Of a stretch of 64,000 nt of DNA, positions 26,901 to 36,431 are shown piece by piece. Below the pieces are notes generated by a model that worked only from the letters and a program-made list of their open reading frames with translations, was not told where the DNA came from and made no database searches. Each line of letters begins with the position of its first letter. The stretch's first letter is position 1. Origin of the DNA: Caprimulgus europaeus (taxonomy: Eukaryota; Chordata; Aves; Caprimulgiformes; Caprimulgidae); the NCBI GenBank assembly GCA_907165065.1, contig OU015524.1, forward strand, positions 25,590,295 through 25,654,294. The letters run 5' to 3'. The position numbers and the translations under genes are program-made.

Positions 26901-29900
26901 GCCTTTGATTTTTAAAAATACGCTCTAAAAGAAAAGGAAATTCCCCAATACTGGAAAAACATTAAGTAATAGTTACTTTTAATGAATATTTTTTAAATGT
27001 CTGCTACTATATAAAGCCCCTTACAATCTACTTGTTTACAACACTTTATCTTGCTAAGGCATTGCTCAAGGACTGGAGCATTTACACTTGTGTCAGTATG
27101 AACTCCTTGAGGAATCGCCCTCAGAGGAACTTCCCTTGTATTCTTCTTGGAGAAGGACAGATTATTTTACTCAGTGAAATAAATAACTTTTCACTCAATT
27201 TTAAGCTTCCGCACTTCATATTTAGGTTCTACATCTTGTTGAAGGAAACAAAACAAAACAAATCAATGCTCTGGAAAAGAGAATAACTTAGTGCTTTCTA
27301 ATTATGTACTATGTTTTGTTGCCCTTCCCTCTTCAGTTTGGCAGTGTTTTGTATCTCCTATCATCTTTGCCATCTTTGGATCCATTATAACTGTGAACTT
27401 CAAAAACAGTTAATTAGAAAAACTAAAAGAACTCATGCATCTTCCAAAATGAGGTGTGTAAGACAGATAACCTAAAAGCATCATAAACTCTGTAAGAAGT
27501 TCAAAATGTACATACATTCATACAGCACCAGTTTCACAACATAAGCAGCACTAAATTCAGAAAGGGTTTTGGTGTGTAAGAACAAATTCCTTAATCTAAC
27601 ATTCTACTTTATCACAGGAAAGCACACCATTTTGTGTTATCAGAACACAATATTTCATGAAGAGTAATGCAAGCATGTTACAGGCACAACATTTCTCTTG
27701 TCCACTCAGTTTTTGTCACAAGTAAGTGACCATAACCCTGTACTCCACTCACTAAGAGGCAAGGAGAAAACAGGACCACTAGAGAATGCATCAGAACTTC
27801 AGGTTGTTTGCAACCAAAGTCCAAACTTAACATGAGTACACCCTCAACTTTTCCTTCAAAAAAACCAACCAACCAACCAAAAAATATCCCCCAGCAGACA
27901 CCTGCAGACAAATGGATACCATGGATATTATCAGGTATTGACTATTCAAGTACTAAAGAGAAAAAACTTAAGTTTTAGAGTCCTGTCATTTGTGCCTGCA
28001 GAAGATCACGTATGTAGTGACATTCCCCTACTGAGGTTACCACCGCCAGGTGACTAAGAAGCAGCTCCCACCAGAACACCCCTCTATAAAGCAGTGCTGT
28101 TTCTCCAGCAGAAATCAGACAACTGTTTCCTTTCAGGTGGCATCTTCACACTGCCAAAAGGAAAGCGAGGATAACAAAGGAAGGATGGGACGCACACAGG
28201 TATGTCTGTGCTCAAAGAAAGGTATCTTGTCCTCAACACAGGATGTCCATAGCTACAGCAGAGGGATTCCTCCATCTTCATAGGCAGGACCATGATCTAC
28301 CTTTATAAGAACTGCCTCTGGTCCTCTGTGCCCCAGGTATTCCAGTGAGCAGCACTCGCTCCCACAAAAGGCTGTGTTGTATCCCAAGGGCAATGCGATC
28401 TTCACCCACAAGATTCATTCTTACTACAGACAGTGGCTGGAAATACCAGGCAACATGCTAACCAAAGCATGTCAGAAGAGCAGAGTTGTAGGCCAGTAAG
28501 GAGGAGAAAGACCATGAGCTAGACCTCAAATATAACAAGTTTGCTCCAGCCCAAACCCCACATCAAGCCACTGAGGAAAAGCCTTCTGTACTTCAGCTGC
28601 TATGCTCCTCTGCCAATACCACTCAGGACAGGGACTAGCTGAAGATGAACTGCAGGCACTCCCTGCTGCTTCCAGAACAAACTGTACCAGCAAACTGACA
28701 CTTCCTAAATTTCAGCTTAGCATTAGAAGTTAGATACAGGCAGACAATGCTGTTCTGTACATAACTTCAAAAACTGTGAATAAAATGAAAACCTGGAAGC
28801 ACACAAGACTTAATAAGGGCATTGTGGGGCAGGGTGACAATTTAAAAGTGTATTGTTTTCCAGCATATATAGCACCATCATCTGCTTAAGACTAAGCTTT
28901 GACAGTAGGAACAGAACCACAGAAACTAACAGGAGGAAGAACAAAATTTCTAAAATAAAGGACTGGAACTGTAAAAGAGAAATAAGTTATAATAATAAGT
29001 AAAGAAATAAATAAAAAAAAAATCAGAGAATGTGAGGACAAATGGCATGGAGTAAGTCTAAAAAATTATACACTTCACCACACTATTTAATAATTTCAAC
29101 TTAGGAAAGCCTGTTTCCATACAGGAAAACTAGAGGGATAAAAGTTAGAAAGACAAACACAGAAATTAAATACATAAGTGACCTTAAAGGATATAAAACA
29201 TTCTTCTTGACAGTGTCCCACAGCCCTGAGAAGTTGTTAATTGGGAAATAAGTATTTCAGCGTTATGTAAACAAAATTCATACGAAGGCCTTCGAGAAGT
29301 CCAAATCTGGGTAGAATAGAAGGTCTCCAGCAGTCATCTCACGCATGGATGACACAACAGTACGGCGCATCTCCAGTGATGGCATTCTCCACTATGCTTT
29401 CCACAAGAACGCCAACAGCCCACAACATAGGGATGCCAGCTTTGTAACATCCTGCTACATCTATAGGTGGCTCAGAAAGCACAAGCAGAAACAATTTCAT
29501 CTCAAGAATATAAAGTAGCACAGGAAAACCAGCTGGAGGAGACAAAAATCTTGAGTGCTGGAGATGATTTATTTACTCAGTAAATTAGTTAAGAAGCTCT
29601 AGGATTTTTATTTTATTAAAACTATTTTTTTTGCAGTGAGAAGATTTATCTCATTGCCGTAGTATTTACTGACAATTAAAAATGCTATTTCCTGAAGGCT
29701 TGCTTGTAAAAAGCGGATAGGGATGGTGGGGAAGGGGTAAGAAAAGAGTATGTTTAAACTCACTTCTAATTGTTGCTTCCAACCACAATCTACTTCCAAG
29801 AGACACTGACAAACAGCTGATTCACTTTTATACATGAACTTAGGTTAAAAAAATTTTACTACCATCACAACTTTAATAATGAATGTTTTGTTCCTCAGTG

Positions 29901-32746
29901 TATTGTCACATTGCTTATGAATATTTTTAAACACATGCTAAGTGAGACCAAAGGATTGGTATTTATTCTACTCATTTCTGTATCCTCTATGTGTACCAGA
30001 GGGCTGACCTTCTATCTTTGACTTCTATCTAGCCTCACCTGTCATTGATGTCCTTCTCCCATCTATTTATTTTAAGAGGTTAAAAAAAGCAAGCACTCAA
30101 AGTACTGTAAAACCCCCACACATTCTAATGCATCTACAAAACCATCAAAAAAAAAAGGCATTAAAAGAAACAGCATTAAAATTAGTAAATTAGTGATAGT
30201 GCCTATGTCCATATATGCAAATCTAGAAGTACCATGGAGTGTCCACTACATTTGACACAAAAAAAGAAACAACTTAAGTATAGTTATTATAAGAGCACAA
30301 CTTTTTGTTCAGCATTACTTCCATCTCTAAGAAATGACACCTCAAGATTCGTCAGAAAAAAAAACCCAAACAACAAAACACAAAAAAACCCCCAAAATAC
30401 CAAAACAGATGAAAGCATGAGATCCTGCCAAGATCTCCTCAGGATTCCAAGATCTCCTCTCCAATATGCTAACATGGTAAGTACATACTGTATTTTTGCA
30501 CTTTATAGACTCTTTTAAAAATTATTTTATGAAAGATTTAGGTGTTCAAAAAAAAAAAGTTACTATCTTCTTGCCCTGATAATCAAAATACACACACCAA
30601 GAACATTACATTCTACCTCTTACACAAGATCAAATAAAGATTTCCATCATTAAGGAAACTGGTAAGTAAAGGAGTATACATTAATCCCAGTTATTGGGGA
30701 AAGGAGCATGAATTGAACTCCACTACCCAAGAAAACTTAGGAGTTCTAAAAAGTCTGGTTACAAGTGAGTATAAAATTAGTTCTGCCATTACAAAGGCAA
30801 TGATACTGCTGCATACATGGCTTACAAAACTGAAACCACAGAACCTCAGTTGTCCTACAAGGGGTGAAGAGTTCTTTTAATCAAAAGAAAAACAAACACT
30901 ATGTGTTTTTTCTAATTTAAATGGCCTGTAGGAAAAACAAGCCCAGGCTGCACATCAGAAACAATCATTTTTATTTATTTTTACGTAAGTAATGTAAAAA
31001 TAAAGGGTGTAAATGGTTAGTCTTATTCACAAAGAGACCTAGACTACGCGTTCCTTACTAGTTGAAAGGCATTCCCTTATGCCAAGATTATGCATCCATT
31101 TAATCCCACCCTCCCCCTTTCTTTCCCCTGGCCTTTTCTTTGGCCTGTGGGGACCTGTGCCCATCAAGAGGAGCTCGCTCCAGCTTTAGAAGGCACTATG
31201 TGAGATGCTCTGGCCCAATCCTCTTCCGGAAGGAAATCATCTGACACCAATGGAGCCTGTTTGGAGAACAGGAAAGTAGATAGGCTTCAACTGACCGCTA
31301 CAGCAAAACTGATAAACGCTCCTACGCTCTCGCTGCTCCTTGATCGCATCCTAGCCGTTAAAGCAAGCCCCAGGAGCGCCAGGCTATGCCAGCACAGCCG
31401 GTGTTCCCCGGGGCGGGGCTGGGGGGTGAGGAAGGCGCAGGAGAGCAGCTCAGCCTGCAACAGCCGGGCTAGCGAGGCTACTACCGCACACAAAACCCGG
31501 GCCAGGACTTTCCCACCAAGCGCATCCTCCACCCAGCGCCTCCAGGTCCGCTCTGCTTCTTCCGGCGGGGCACATCGCCTCCCGCCCTTGCCCCCGAGAA
31601 CATCCATCACTCCTCGACAAATATTTTTAAACCACCTTGTTCTCGTATTATATGCGCTATGGTTTGAGAGAGAAAAAAAAAAAAAAGGAAAGAAAAGAAA
31701 AAAAGAGGAAAAAAAGCATCCAACCTTTTTCTCTTTTTCTGCTTCACCGCCTCCCGCCGGATACACACAATACGGCTGATAATGAAGTGAAGGTTCCCCC
31801 CCGCCATGCCCCCCCGGCCCTGGGCGCGCAGCTGCTGCCCCCGCCAGCCTCCCGCCGCCGGCACCGGATCGCCGACACAAAGGCAAAATAAATACAACCC
31901 CGCGGCCGCCGCCGGGAGAGCGCCGAGCCGAGCCCACCCCAGCGCCGAACCCAGCCCTCCCGCCTCGGGAACGGCAAGATGTCAGGTTACAGCCGAAAAG
32001 CCATTTACCGGGCTCGAAGTCAGGAATGCGCGCCTGGTATTCCGCTCCGACCCTCATTCCTACATCTGCAACGTAAAGGGGGGAGAGAAATTAGCGGCTG
32101 GGCGCTCCCCGGCAAGGCGGGCGCCGTCCCAGGCTACCGCCGTGTGGCGGGCGGGCGGGCTGGCGGACGCGCCGCCCGGGAGCCCCCGCCGCCGCGCCGC
32201 GGCCGTGCGGAATAAGCCACCTCCTTCCCCCCCTGCCACCCCGCCCGCTGCCGCCGCCGCCGCCGCGGATTAAGCCCCAACGACCGCCGGGGAGGGGGGC
32301 AGAGGGGGAAGGGGGAGTTTATTTCAGCGGAACAATGGGGACGGCGGCGGCGGCTCCCGGGAGACACTCCCCATCGTTAAGCACCACGGGGTCGCGCCGC
32401 GCGCTCCCGCGCACCCCCCCACTCCCCGGCTTCCCCCCCCGCCCCGAGGCCCGGCCCGGCCCGCCGCAGTACAGGCGCGCGGCGGCGCCCGCGCCGCCCC
32501 GGCACCGGCACAGGGAGGGGGAGGCGGCTCGCCGCCCCTCCCGCCGCCGCCCCCCACCCTCCCCCCGCTGACGGGGCGGCCCGGGGCCGGCCCCAGGCTC
32601 GCACCGTGCTCGTCGCCACTGTCACCGCCGCCGCTCTCCGGCTCCGAGTAGTGCCCGTTGGAAGGGCTGCTGCTCTTGGTGCCGTTGGGGGCTGCCCGGC
32701 TCTTGCCCCCCAGGAGCTCCGCTCCCTTCTCCATCATGCCCGGCAT
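8646..32746 (-). CDS. RCOR3: RCOR3, REST corepressor 3 (12 coding exons)
   Basis: Nuclear scaffold that joins the histone demethylase LSD1/KDM1A to HDAC1/2; in mammals RCOR3 is reported to be a weaker or antagonistic partner compared with RCOR1. The joined exons total 1,638 nt including the stop (545 residues), and every junction keeps frame with GT/AG sites. Approximate layout: acidic/Ser-Gly N-terminus 1-48, ELM2 from about 51 (starts [14 protein letters not shown]) to about 130, SANT1 about 138-185, Ser/Asp-rich linker about 205-235, LSD1-binding helical linker about 260-330, SANT2 about 338-386, Pro/Gln-rich tail 432-545 ending QSTLH. The start MPGMMEKG matches the RCOR3 family and not RCOR1 (MPAMVEKG). 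The N-terminal Gly/Ser linker looks shorter than the human one from memory. No breaks or missing key residues were seen. Confidence 0.96.
8991..9419 (-). other. RCOR3 intron 11
   Basis: 429 bp. It begins with the weak GTGTGT donor and ends in TTTGTGCAG. An in-frame stop lies at 9396-9398, so retention would give a shorter protein without the proline-rich tail. Confidence 0.8.
9420..9661 (-). CDS. RCOR3: RCOR3 coding exon 11 (SANT2 and acidic tail)
   Basis: 242 nt. The acceptor is CTTCCAG|G. Encodes [19 protein letters not shown] and [20 protein letters not shown], the DNA-contacting half of SANT2, then a Ser/Thr-rich stretch ending STDEEDE. The donor is GATGAG|GTGTGT, which lacks the usual A at +3 and +4; reading through it would add CFVYQK (with the preceding V) and a stop at 9396. 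Confidence 0.95.
9662..15133 (-). other. RCOR3 intron 10
   Basis: 5.5 kb. Mostly AT-rich with a GC-richer island at about 10060-10310 immediately before a 20-base A run (10321-10340). That pairing resembles a retroposed tail, but I recognise no parent gene and no target duplication. No further gene is seen. Confidence 0.6.
15134..15191 (-). CDS. RCOR3: RCOR3 coding exon 10 (SANT2 start)
   Basis: 58 nt, TTAATAG|T at the start and TACAAG|GTATG at the end. Encodes [19 protein letters not shown], the first helix of SANT2, plus one base of a Gly codon. Confidence 0.95.
15192..15975 (-). other. RCOR3 intron 9
   Basis: 784 bp, AT-rich. No feature is recognised. Confidence 0.75.
15976..16053 (-). 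CDS. RCOR3: RCOR3 coding exon 9 (coiled linker)
   Basis: 78 nt, 26 codons: [18 protein letters not shown], then IEEFKPPE. Acceptor GACCAAG, donor CTGAG|GTAAAT. This is the end of the long helix connecting LSD1 binding to SANT2. Confidence 0.95.
16054..17711 (-). other. RCOR3 intron 8
   Basis: 1.66 kb, AT-rich with a few homopolymer A runs (16438-16453, 17475-17489). No gene is recognised. Confidence 0.7.
17712..17930 (-). CDS. RCOR3: RCOR3 coding exon 8 (LSD1-binding linker)
   Basis: 219 nt, exactly 73 codons. The acceptor ATTGAAG has a weak pyrimidine tract; the donor is CGACAG|GTACCA. Encodes [19 protein letters not shown], a His/Arg/Gln-rich piece, [17 protein letters not shown] and [16 protein letters not shown]. 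The RPPKGM region and the following helix bind LSD1. The [16 protein letters not shown] part is diagnostic of RCOR3 rather than RCOR1. Confidence 0.96.
17931..20609 (-). other. RCOR3 intron 7
   Basis: 2.7 kb, AT-rich. It holds a minus-strand open frame of 158 codons (18347-18823) with no recognisable domain and no conservation signal I can judge; I treat it as chance. No transposon is recognised. Confidence 0.65.
20610..20688 (-). CDS. RCOR3: RCOR3 coding exon 7 (acidic linker)
   Basis: 79 nt, TCCTCAG|T at the start and AAGGAG|GTAACA at the end. Encodes the acidic segment [19 protein letters not shown] followed by lysines. Acidic linkers between SANT1 and the LSD1-binding region are typical of the family. 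Confidence 0.95.
20689..22196 (-). other. RCOR3 intron 6
   Basis: 1.5 kb, AT-rich. An A/C-rich tract lies at 21798-21830. No gene is recognised. Confidence 0.7.
22197..22321 (-). CDS. RCOR3: RCOR3 coding exon 6 (SANT1 C-terminal half)
   Basis: 125 nt, between TTCTAG and GACAG|GTAAGT. Encodes [20 protein letters not shown] and then a basic stretch ([11 protein letters not shown]). SANT1 is the HDAC-contacting module of CoREST proteins. Confidence 0.96.
22322..22670 (-). other. RCOR3 intron 5
   Basis: A short 349-bp intron that splits SANT1. It has an A/C-rich patch near 22468-22482. Nothing else is seen. Confidence 0.8.
22671..22832 (-). CDS. RCOR3: RCOR3 coding exon 5 (end of ELM2, start of SANT1)
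   Basis: 162 nt, exactly 54 codons. The acceptor is TTTCAAAG and the donor ATG|GTAAAG. Encodes [20 protein letters not shown] and continues into SANT1 ([19 protein letters not shown]). Confidence 0.96.
22833..24581 (-). other. RCOR3 intron 4
   Basis: 1.75 kb, AT-rich with short poly-A runs (for example near 24137-24155 and 24495-24515). No embedded gene or transposon is recognised. Confidence 0.7.
24582..24634 (-). CDS. RCOR3: RCOR3 coding exon 4 (ELM2)
   Basis: A 53-nt exon, ATTACAG|TG at the start and AACAG|GTAAGT at the end. Completes the Leu codon and encodes [17 protein letters not shown]. Confidence 0.95.
24635..26104 (-). other. RCOR3 intron 3
   Basis: 1.47 kb, AT-rich. A run of AACAA/AAAAC low complexity lies near 25957-25975. 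Nothing else is recognised. Confidence 0.7.
26105..26182 (-). CDS. RCOR3: RCOR3 coding exon 3 (ELM2)
   Basis: A 78-nt exon, CTTACAG|G at the start and AAGT|GTAAGT at the end. Encodes [17 protein letters not shown], then YHNIPDAK, the core of the ELM2 motif. Codons are split at both ends in the expected phase. Confidence 0.95.
26183..32008 (-). other. RCOR3 intron 2 (longest)
   Basis: 5.8 kb. The part next to exon 2 (about 31250-32008) is CpG-rich and includes an A/G-rich tract at about 31666-31719. The middle (about 27950-29540) is more GC-rich than its surroundings; it may hold an old repeat, but none was recognised. A/C-rich low complexity lies at 30359-30404 and CCAA repeats near 27865-27880. 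No nested gene is supported. Confidence 0.6.
32009..32065 (-). CDS. RCOR3: RCOR3 coding exon 2 (start of ELM2)
   Basis: A 57-nt exon between TTGCAG and CCCG|GTAAAT. It completes the split Asp codon and encodes [18 protein letters not shown], the start of the ELM2 domain. The phase agrees with exons 1 and 3. Confidence 0.93.
32066..32604 (-). other. RCOR3 intron 1
   Basis: A 539-bp, extremely GC-rich intron within the promoter island. It contains CpG-rich low complexity and nothing else recognisable. Confidence 0.85.
32605..32746 (-). CDS. RCOR3: RCOR3 coding exon 1
   Basis: Encodes [14 protein letters not shown] and then a Ser/Gly/Asp-rich stretch ending GDEH plus one base of the next codon. 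The ATG is at 32744-32746 with G at -3. The donor reads CACG|GTGCGA. The exon lies in the CpG island. Confidence 0.93.
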
Positions 32747-32812
32747 GTCAGGGCTTGGCGGGGGGGGGAGCGGGGGAGAGCGGCGGCAGCGCGGGCTGCT
32801 GAGGGGGGGAAG

Positions 32813-32830
32813 TTAATACACAGCCGCCAT
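32813..32830 (-). CDS. Candidate upstream ORF of RCOR3 (MAAVY)
   Basis: The ATG inside the TISU element opens a five-codon frame (M-A-A-V-Y) with TAA at 32813-32815. It closes 66 bases before the RCOR3 ATG, and no other ATG lies between. If the transcript starts upstream of 32830, this short frame would be met first and could damp or tune RCOR3 translation. Transcription start data would decide whether it is in the mRNA. Confidence 0.45.
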   Translation of the reverse strand: MAAVY

Positions 32831-32834
32831 GTTG
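32823..32834 (-). promoter_or_regulatory. RCOR3: TISU/YY1-type initiator element
   Basis: Minus-strand CAACATGGCGGC is a full match to the TISU consensus SAASATGGCGGC (translation initiator of short 5' UTRs), which also contains the YY1 core. It lies 77 bases upstream of the RCOR3 ATG, in the RCOR3 sense direction. Such sites usually sit just after the transcription start. Confidence 0.7.
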
Positions 32835-33360
32835 CCCCCTCCCGCCCCCCCCCCCCCCTCGGGCCGCCGCGGCGCCGGCACCTCCTCCCTCCTCACACCG
32901 CCCCCCGCCTCTCCAGGCTCCCCCTCCCGCGGGCCGCACAGCCCCCGGGAATCCCTCCGCGCCGGGCCGGCCGGATCTAGCCGAGGGGGCGGGATGCCAG
33001 CAGAGCCCGGAGGCGCGGCGGTGAAGGCTTCCGCCGCGCCGACATCGGGGTGTCGGCGCCGCGTCGCGGGACTCCCTCGGCGGGCCGGGCTGGGGCGGGG
33101 GGGAGAAGGGACTATTTCCCCCGGCGGCGCAGTGATCCCGGTGGGAAGGCGTGGTGCGGCCGTTGGTGGTGCTGGGGCCCGGTGAGGGACGGGAGGACGT
33201 GGGCCGTCACGGCCGCAGTGAGGGGGCTGTGTGGGACGGGACGGGGCCTGGTTGTGGGGCAGCGTCGGGGTGAGGCGGCAGCGGCGGAGCAGGGCCTGCG
33301 GGGAGCGGCCGCCAGCAGGGCCAGGGGGCGGTGACCTTGCGGGGCGAAGGCGGGGCCCGG

Positions 33361-33414
33361 CGCAGCCCGGCCCAGCCCAGCCCAGCCCAGTCCAGCCCAG
33401 CCCAGCCGGGCCGT
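33361..33414. repeat. (CCCAG)n short tandem repeat
   Basis: Pentamer-like CCCAG/CCAG units in an imperfect run at the upstream edge of the RCOR3 CpG island. Confidence 0.8.
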
Positions 33415-33450
33415 GAGGGCGATAGCGGCCTCCGCGAGCGGGCAGGGAGC

Positions 33451-34499
33451 GATGCTGAGGGGGTTGACTTCTTCGCTGCGGCTCTTGGGAGCGTTTCAAA
33501 CCAGGGTCAAGACAGGTTGAGGGGATTAAGGGCACAGGGGAGCCGGTACCTGAAGCAGGCAGCACGGCAGGTAGTTCCAGCTGCTGTGAAGTGTGTGTGA
33601 AACGGTGCCGTTTTTTCTTTCTCGATGTGCAAAATAATTTATTTTTATTTATTTATTTATTTGATATAATTTCAGTGTGTTATCAAGTGCTCAGGTGTCA
33701 CCACCCACTTCATGTAAAAACGTCCAGGTTTTAAGAGGAAAAAATAAGGCTGAGACTGGCTCCAGATAGAGGCTGTTAGAATATGGTAACAGTCTTGTTA
33801 CTTTATCTGGAGATCTGTTCATCTGGTTTGTTTCCATGCAAATACAATTAATATCGTTGTGCCTATGCTTTAAGTATGTGTTAAAGATACTGTTAATGAT
33901 GCAGTGATAACTTGACAGTCTTGATTTCCTGATGTAGGAAAAAAGTATAAACTGTTAAAATAACCATGGCTATATTGTAGTCAACTCTCATGTTCCAACT
34001 AAGACTATCTGACACAATCCATTATACTGTCACATCTCACCTATTCTTCCCAAACTTTTGCCTGGCAGCTTTGTGCCCCGGGTTGGTTGGTTGATAGGTT
34101 GAAGAATGCTGGCTAGAATGGTACTGCTGCTTTCTTACAGTGAGTTTAAGGAAGGATTGCTACCTGTGTCCCTACTTGTGACTACTATGTATCCTTTGTG
34201 CTATAAAGTAGAACTGTAACATGATGTAGTATGCTCTGTTTGCAGGGTGCTGTTGTTTGATACGTGTCTTTAAATCATCCCAATATAGTCAGATTCTATA
34301 CTTTTGAAAAACCTCTGATTTACATGTGCTTCCTAGAATATTGCAGAAAAATATTGTCAAGATGCTTTCTGCTCTGGGAATAGTGTGGTCTTTGAAGAAC
34401 TGTTTTTGTGGCAGCTTTTGGCAGCTGACCATAAAAACACGAGAGAAAACAAGCTCTGACTCTTGTATGCTTGCTGTTCTCTCTCTCTGGAGATGAGTT
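33451..34499. other. Intergenic DNA with (ATTT)n, no gene
   Basis: An AT-rich stretch just outside the island. Tandem ATTT units lie at about 33638-33662. Nothing else is recognised. Confidence 0.6.
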
Positions 34500-34601
34500 C
34501 CTGTGTGGACTCATCTAGGTGTTCCTGCTCCGGCAGGGGGATTGGACTGGATGATCTTTCGAGGTCCCTTCCAATCCCTAACGTTCTGTGATTCTGTGAT
34601 C
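34500..34601 (+). mobile_element. CR1 LINE 3' terminal fragment
   Basis: About 100 bp with the CR1 3' signature (GGATTGGACTGGATGATCTT, GGTCCCTTCCAATCCCT), ending in two ATTCTGTG repeats at about 34585-34600. It is strongly 5'-truncated. Confidence 0.9.
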
Positions 34602-36028
34602 CAAGAGTTGGAAAAGACAACCAGTGAGGAAACTATAGAAGCAGAGGTGGTTGACTACCTGCAAGTGCCTCGACAATAGAGGAAAAAAAGCTGTAATGTA
34701 ATCTCACATTTTAATGTACAGAAAAGAATTCACATAAGAGAAAGCACTCACAAATACCAGAACCGTGGGAAAATCTTAAATCAACATTTGTACTTTTTAG
34801 ATGGCAAATCAATAAGAAAACTTGCAGGAAATTAAGCCTTGTTATTTCAGTTCTCCTAAAACTGAGTATTTGAGGTTTTTTAGCTTTATTTTCTAAGGAT
34901 GTGAGGTTTGAGCATACATGCAGCATTATGACTGTGTGTGTCTTGTCAGTTCTCTTAACTGATAAAGCCACTGGAAATTTTAATAAGCTATTACAGCTTT
35001 TAGGAATGCTAAGTTGTTACAAGTGTTGTGAAAGTAATCACCAGAAAGAAAGAGAGATTCCTTGTCAGTATGGTTGGGAGGAGAATTGTCTTAAGAGCCT
35101 GCCCCTTTTTCTGTCTGTTATTCTCATGGCTACTGTTAAAACTGCATTTCAGAGGTTACACTGAAGGAGCCCAGTATCATTAAGTCAAGCACTTAAATAT
35201 TAGCAAATACATGTGAGTTTTTTCCCCATGAGATCTTAAAAGTTGGCTTGCCTTGGAATAGACCTTCTCTTGTATAGAAATCTTCCTTTTAAACATTTTT
35301 TTTCTTCTTTTTTTCCTCCCCTCTCCATAGTTCCTCTGTCACATTCAGTGTCTGGGTGCTCCTGAATTAGGTATTGTATACTAAAGTAGACTGTCGTTTG
35401 TAAGATTGGTCCTGCATTTGTTGTAGACACTACATATAAGAAATTAGCTTACACTGATATTACCATATATATCCTTTTCCTTAATTTTTCTTTCTAAACA
35501 TAAGCTGTAGAGGACAGCAGTGTAACCAGTGCATTCAGAAGGTACGACTCAGGCCAGTTTAAAGACTTTTTATGAGCCTGACAGTTTTTCATTCTTTAAG
35601 GTTATGCATTTCTTCTGAAAACTTACTTCCCAAAGTTATAATTTTAAGGGGAAAGGTGGTATTTGGGTAGGAGGGGAGGAGTTGCTGAGTGCAAAGTGGA
35701 TTGCAAGAGAGAGAAAGGGGATTAAGGAATGGAGAAGTTGCAAACAAGGAAGGTAAAGCAGTTGCTTCTGCCTTTTAACAGAGTTGCTGAAAGACTTTAG
35801 TAGAGATAGAAGCTCAAAGGGAAACAGTTTTCACTGTCCATGAATTAACTGAGCTTCAAACCCACATGGCTTCTGAGGTTGCCCCACGCAGGTTTGAGGC
35901 CTCTTGCAATCATCTTTTAGAGCAGATTCTTGGAATTCATTGCTTAAAATCAGGCTCTTGTACTCTGGATGTCTGCAATCATTATTATTACCTTGCAGTG
36001 AGGAATGAGGGTAGCATTAATGGTTGAA
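34602..36028. other. Intergenic DNA, no gene recognised
   Basis: Mostly unique AT-rich sequence. It has only short chance frames and no recognised transposon. Confidence 0.55.
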
Positions 36029-36431
36029 TGGTGAGCTATTGGATCCTCACTAACAAGGAGGGTCTGGTTGAAGTGGTAAAGGTTGAGGACTGCCTGGGCT
36101 GCAGCGACCATGAGATGGTGGAGTTCAGGATCTCATGTAGCAGGAGCAGAATTCCAAGCAGAATCGCAACCCTGGACTTCAGGAGGGCCAACTTTGGCCT
36201 TTTCAAGCAGTTGCTAGGGGAAATCCCATGGGACAGGGTACTTGAAGGTAAAGGGGCCCAAGATAGCTGGTTAACATTCAGGGACTGCTTCTTCCAAGCT
36301 CAAGATCAGAGCATCCCGACACGTAGGAAGTCAAGGAAGGGAGCCAGGAGACCTGCTTGGTTAAACAGGGAACTGCTGGGCAAACTCAAGTGGAAGAGGA
36401 GAGTTTACAGATCGTGGAAGGAGGGGCTGGA
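36029..36431 (+). mobile_element. CR1 LINE fragment, end of the endonuclease region, plus strand
   Basis: A continuous plus-strand frame contains CR1 ORF2 motifs: TNKEGLVEVVKVEDCLG, CSDHEMVEF, DFRRANFGLFKQLL, and [21 protein letters not shown]. It is cut off at both ends: it lacks the reverse transcriptase and the 3' end. It abuts an opposite-strand CR1 at about 36431. Its sequence differs clearly from the equivalent part of the neighbouring copy, so the two are separate insertions. Confidence 0.88.

Larger units (their letters stand above)
31250..33450. promoter_or_regulatory. RCOR3: CpG island, RCOR3 promoter
   Basis: A GC- and CpG-dense block spanning RCOR3 exons 1 and 2, intron 1 and about 700 bp upstream, interrupted by an AT/purine-rich stretch at about 31620-31730. 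It has no TATA box. C-rich runs just upstream of the start (about 32834-32860) are G-rich on the transcribed-sense strand and could form a quadruplex. Long open frames in the island on both strands are compositional. Confidence 0.85.

Noticed and set aside
31287..32057. 256-codon minus-strand open frame starting MRVGAEYQ
   Set aside because: Only the first 16 or so residues are RCOR3 exon 2. Beyond the donor at 32009 it is intron read-through.
32813..33565. 250-codon minus-strand frame upstream of RCOR3
   Set aside because: Compositional frame in the CpG island. Only its last five codons (the TISU ATG onward) are of interest.
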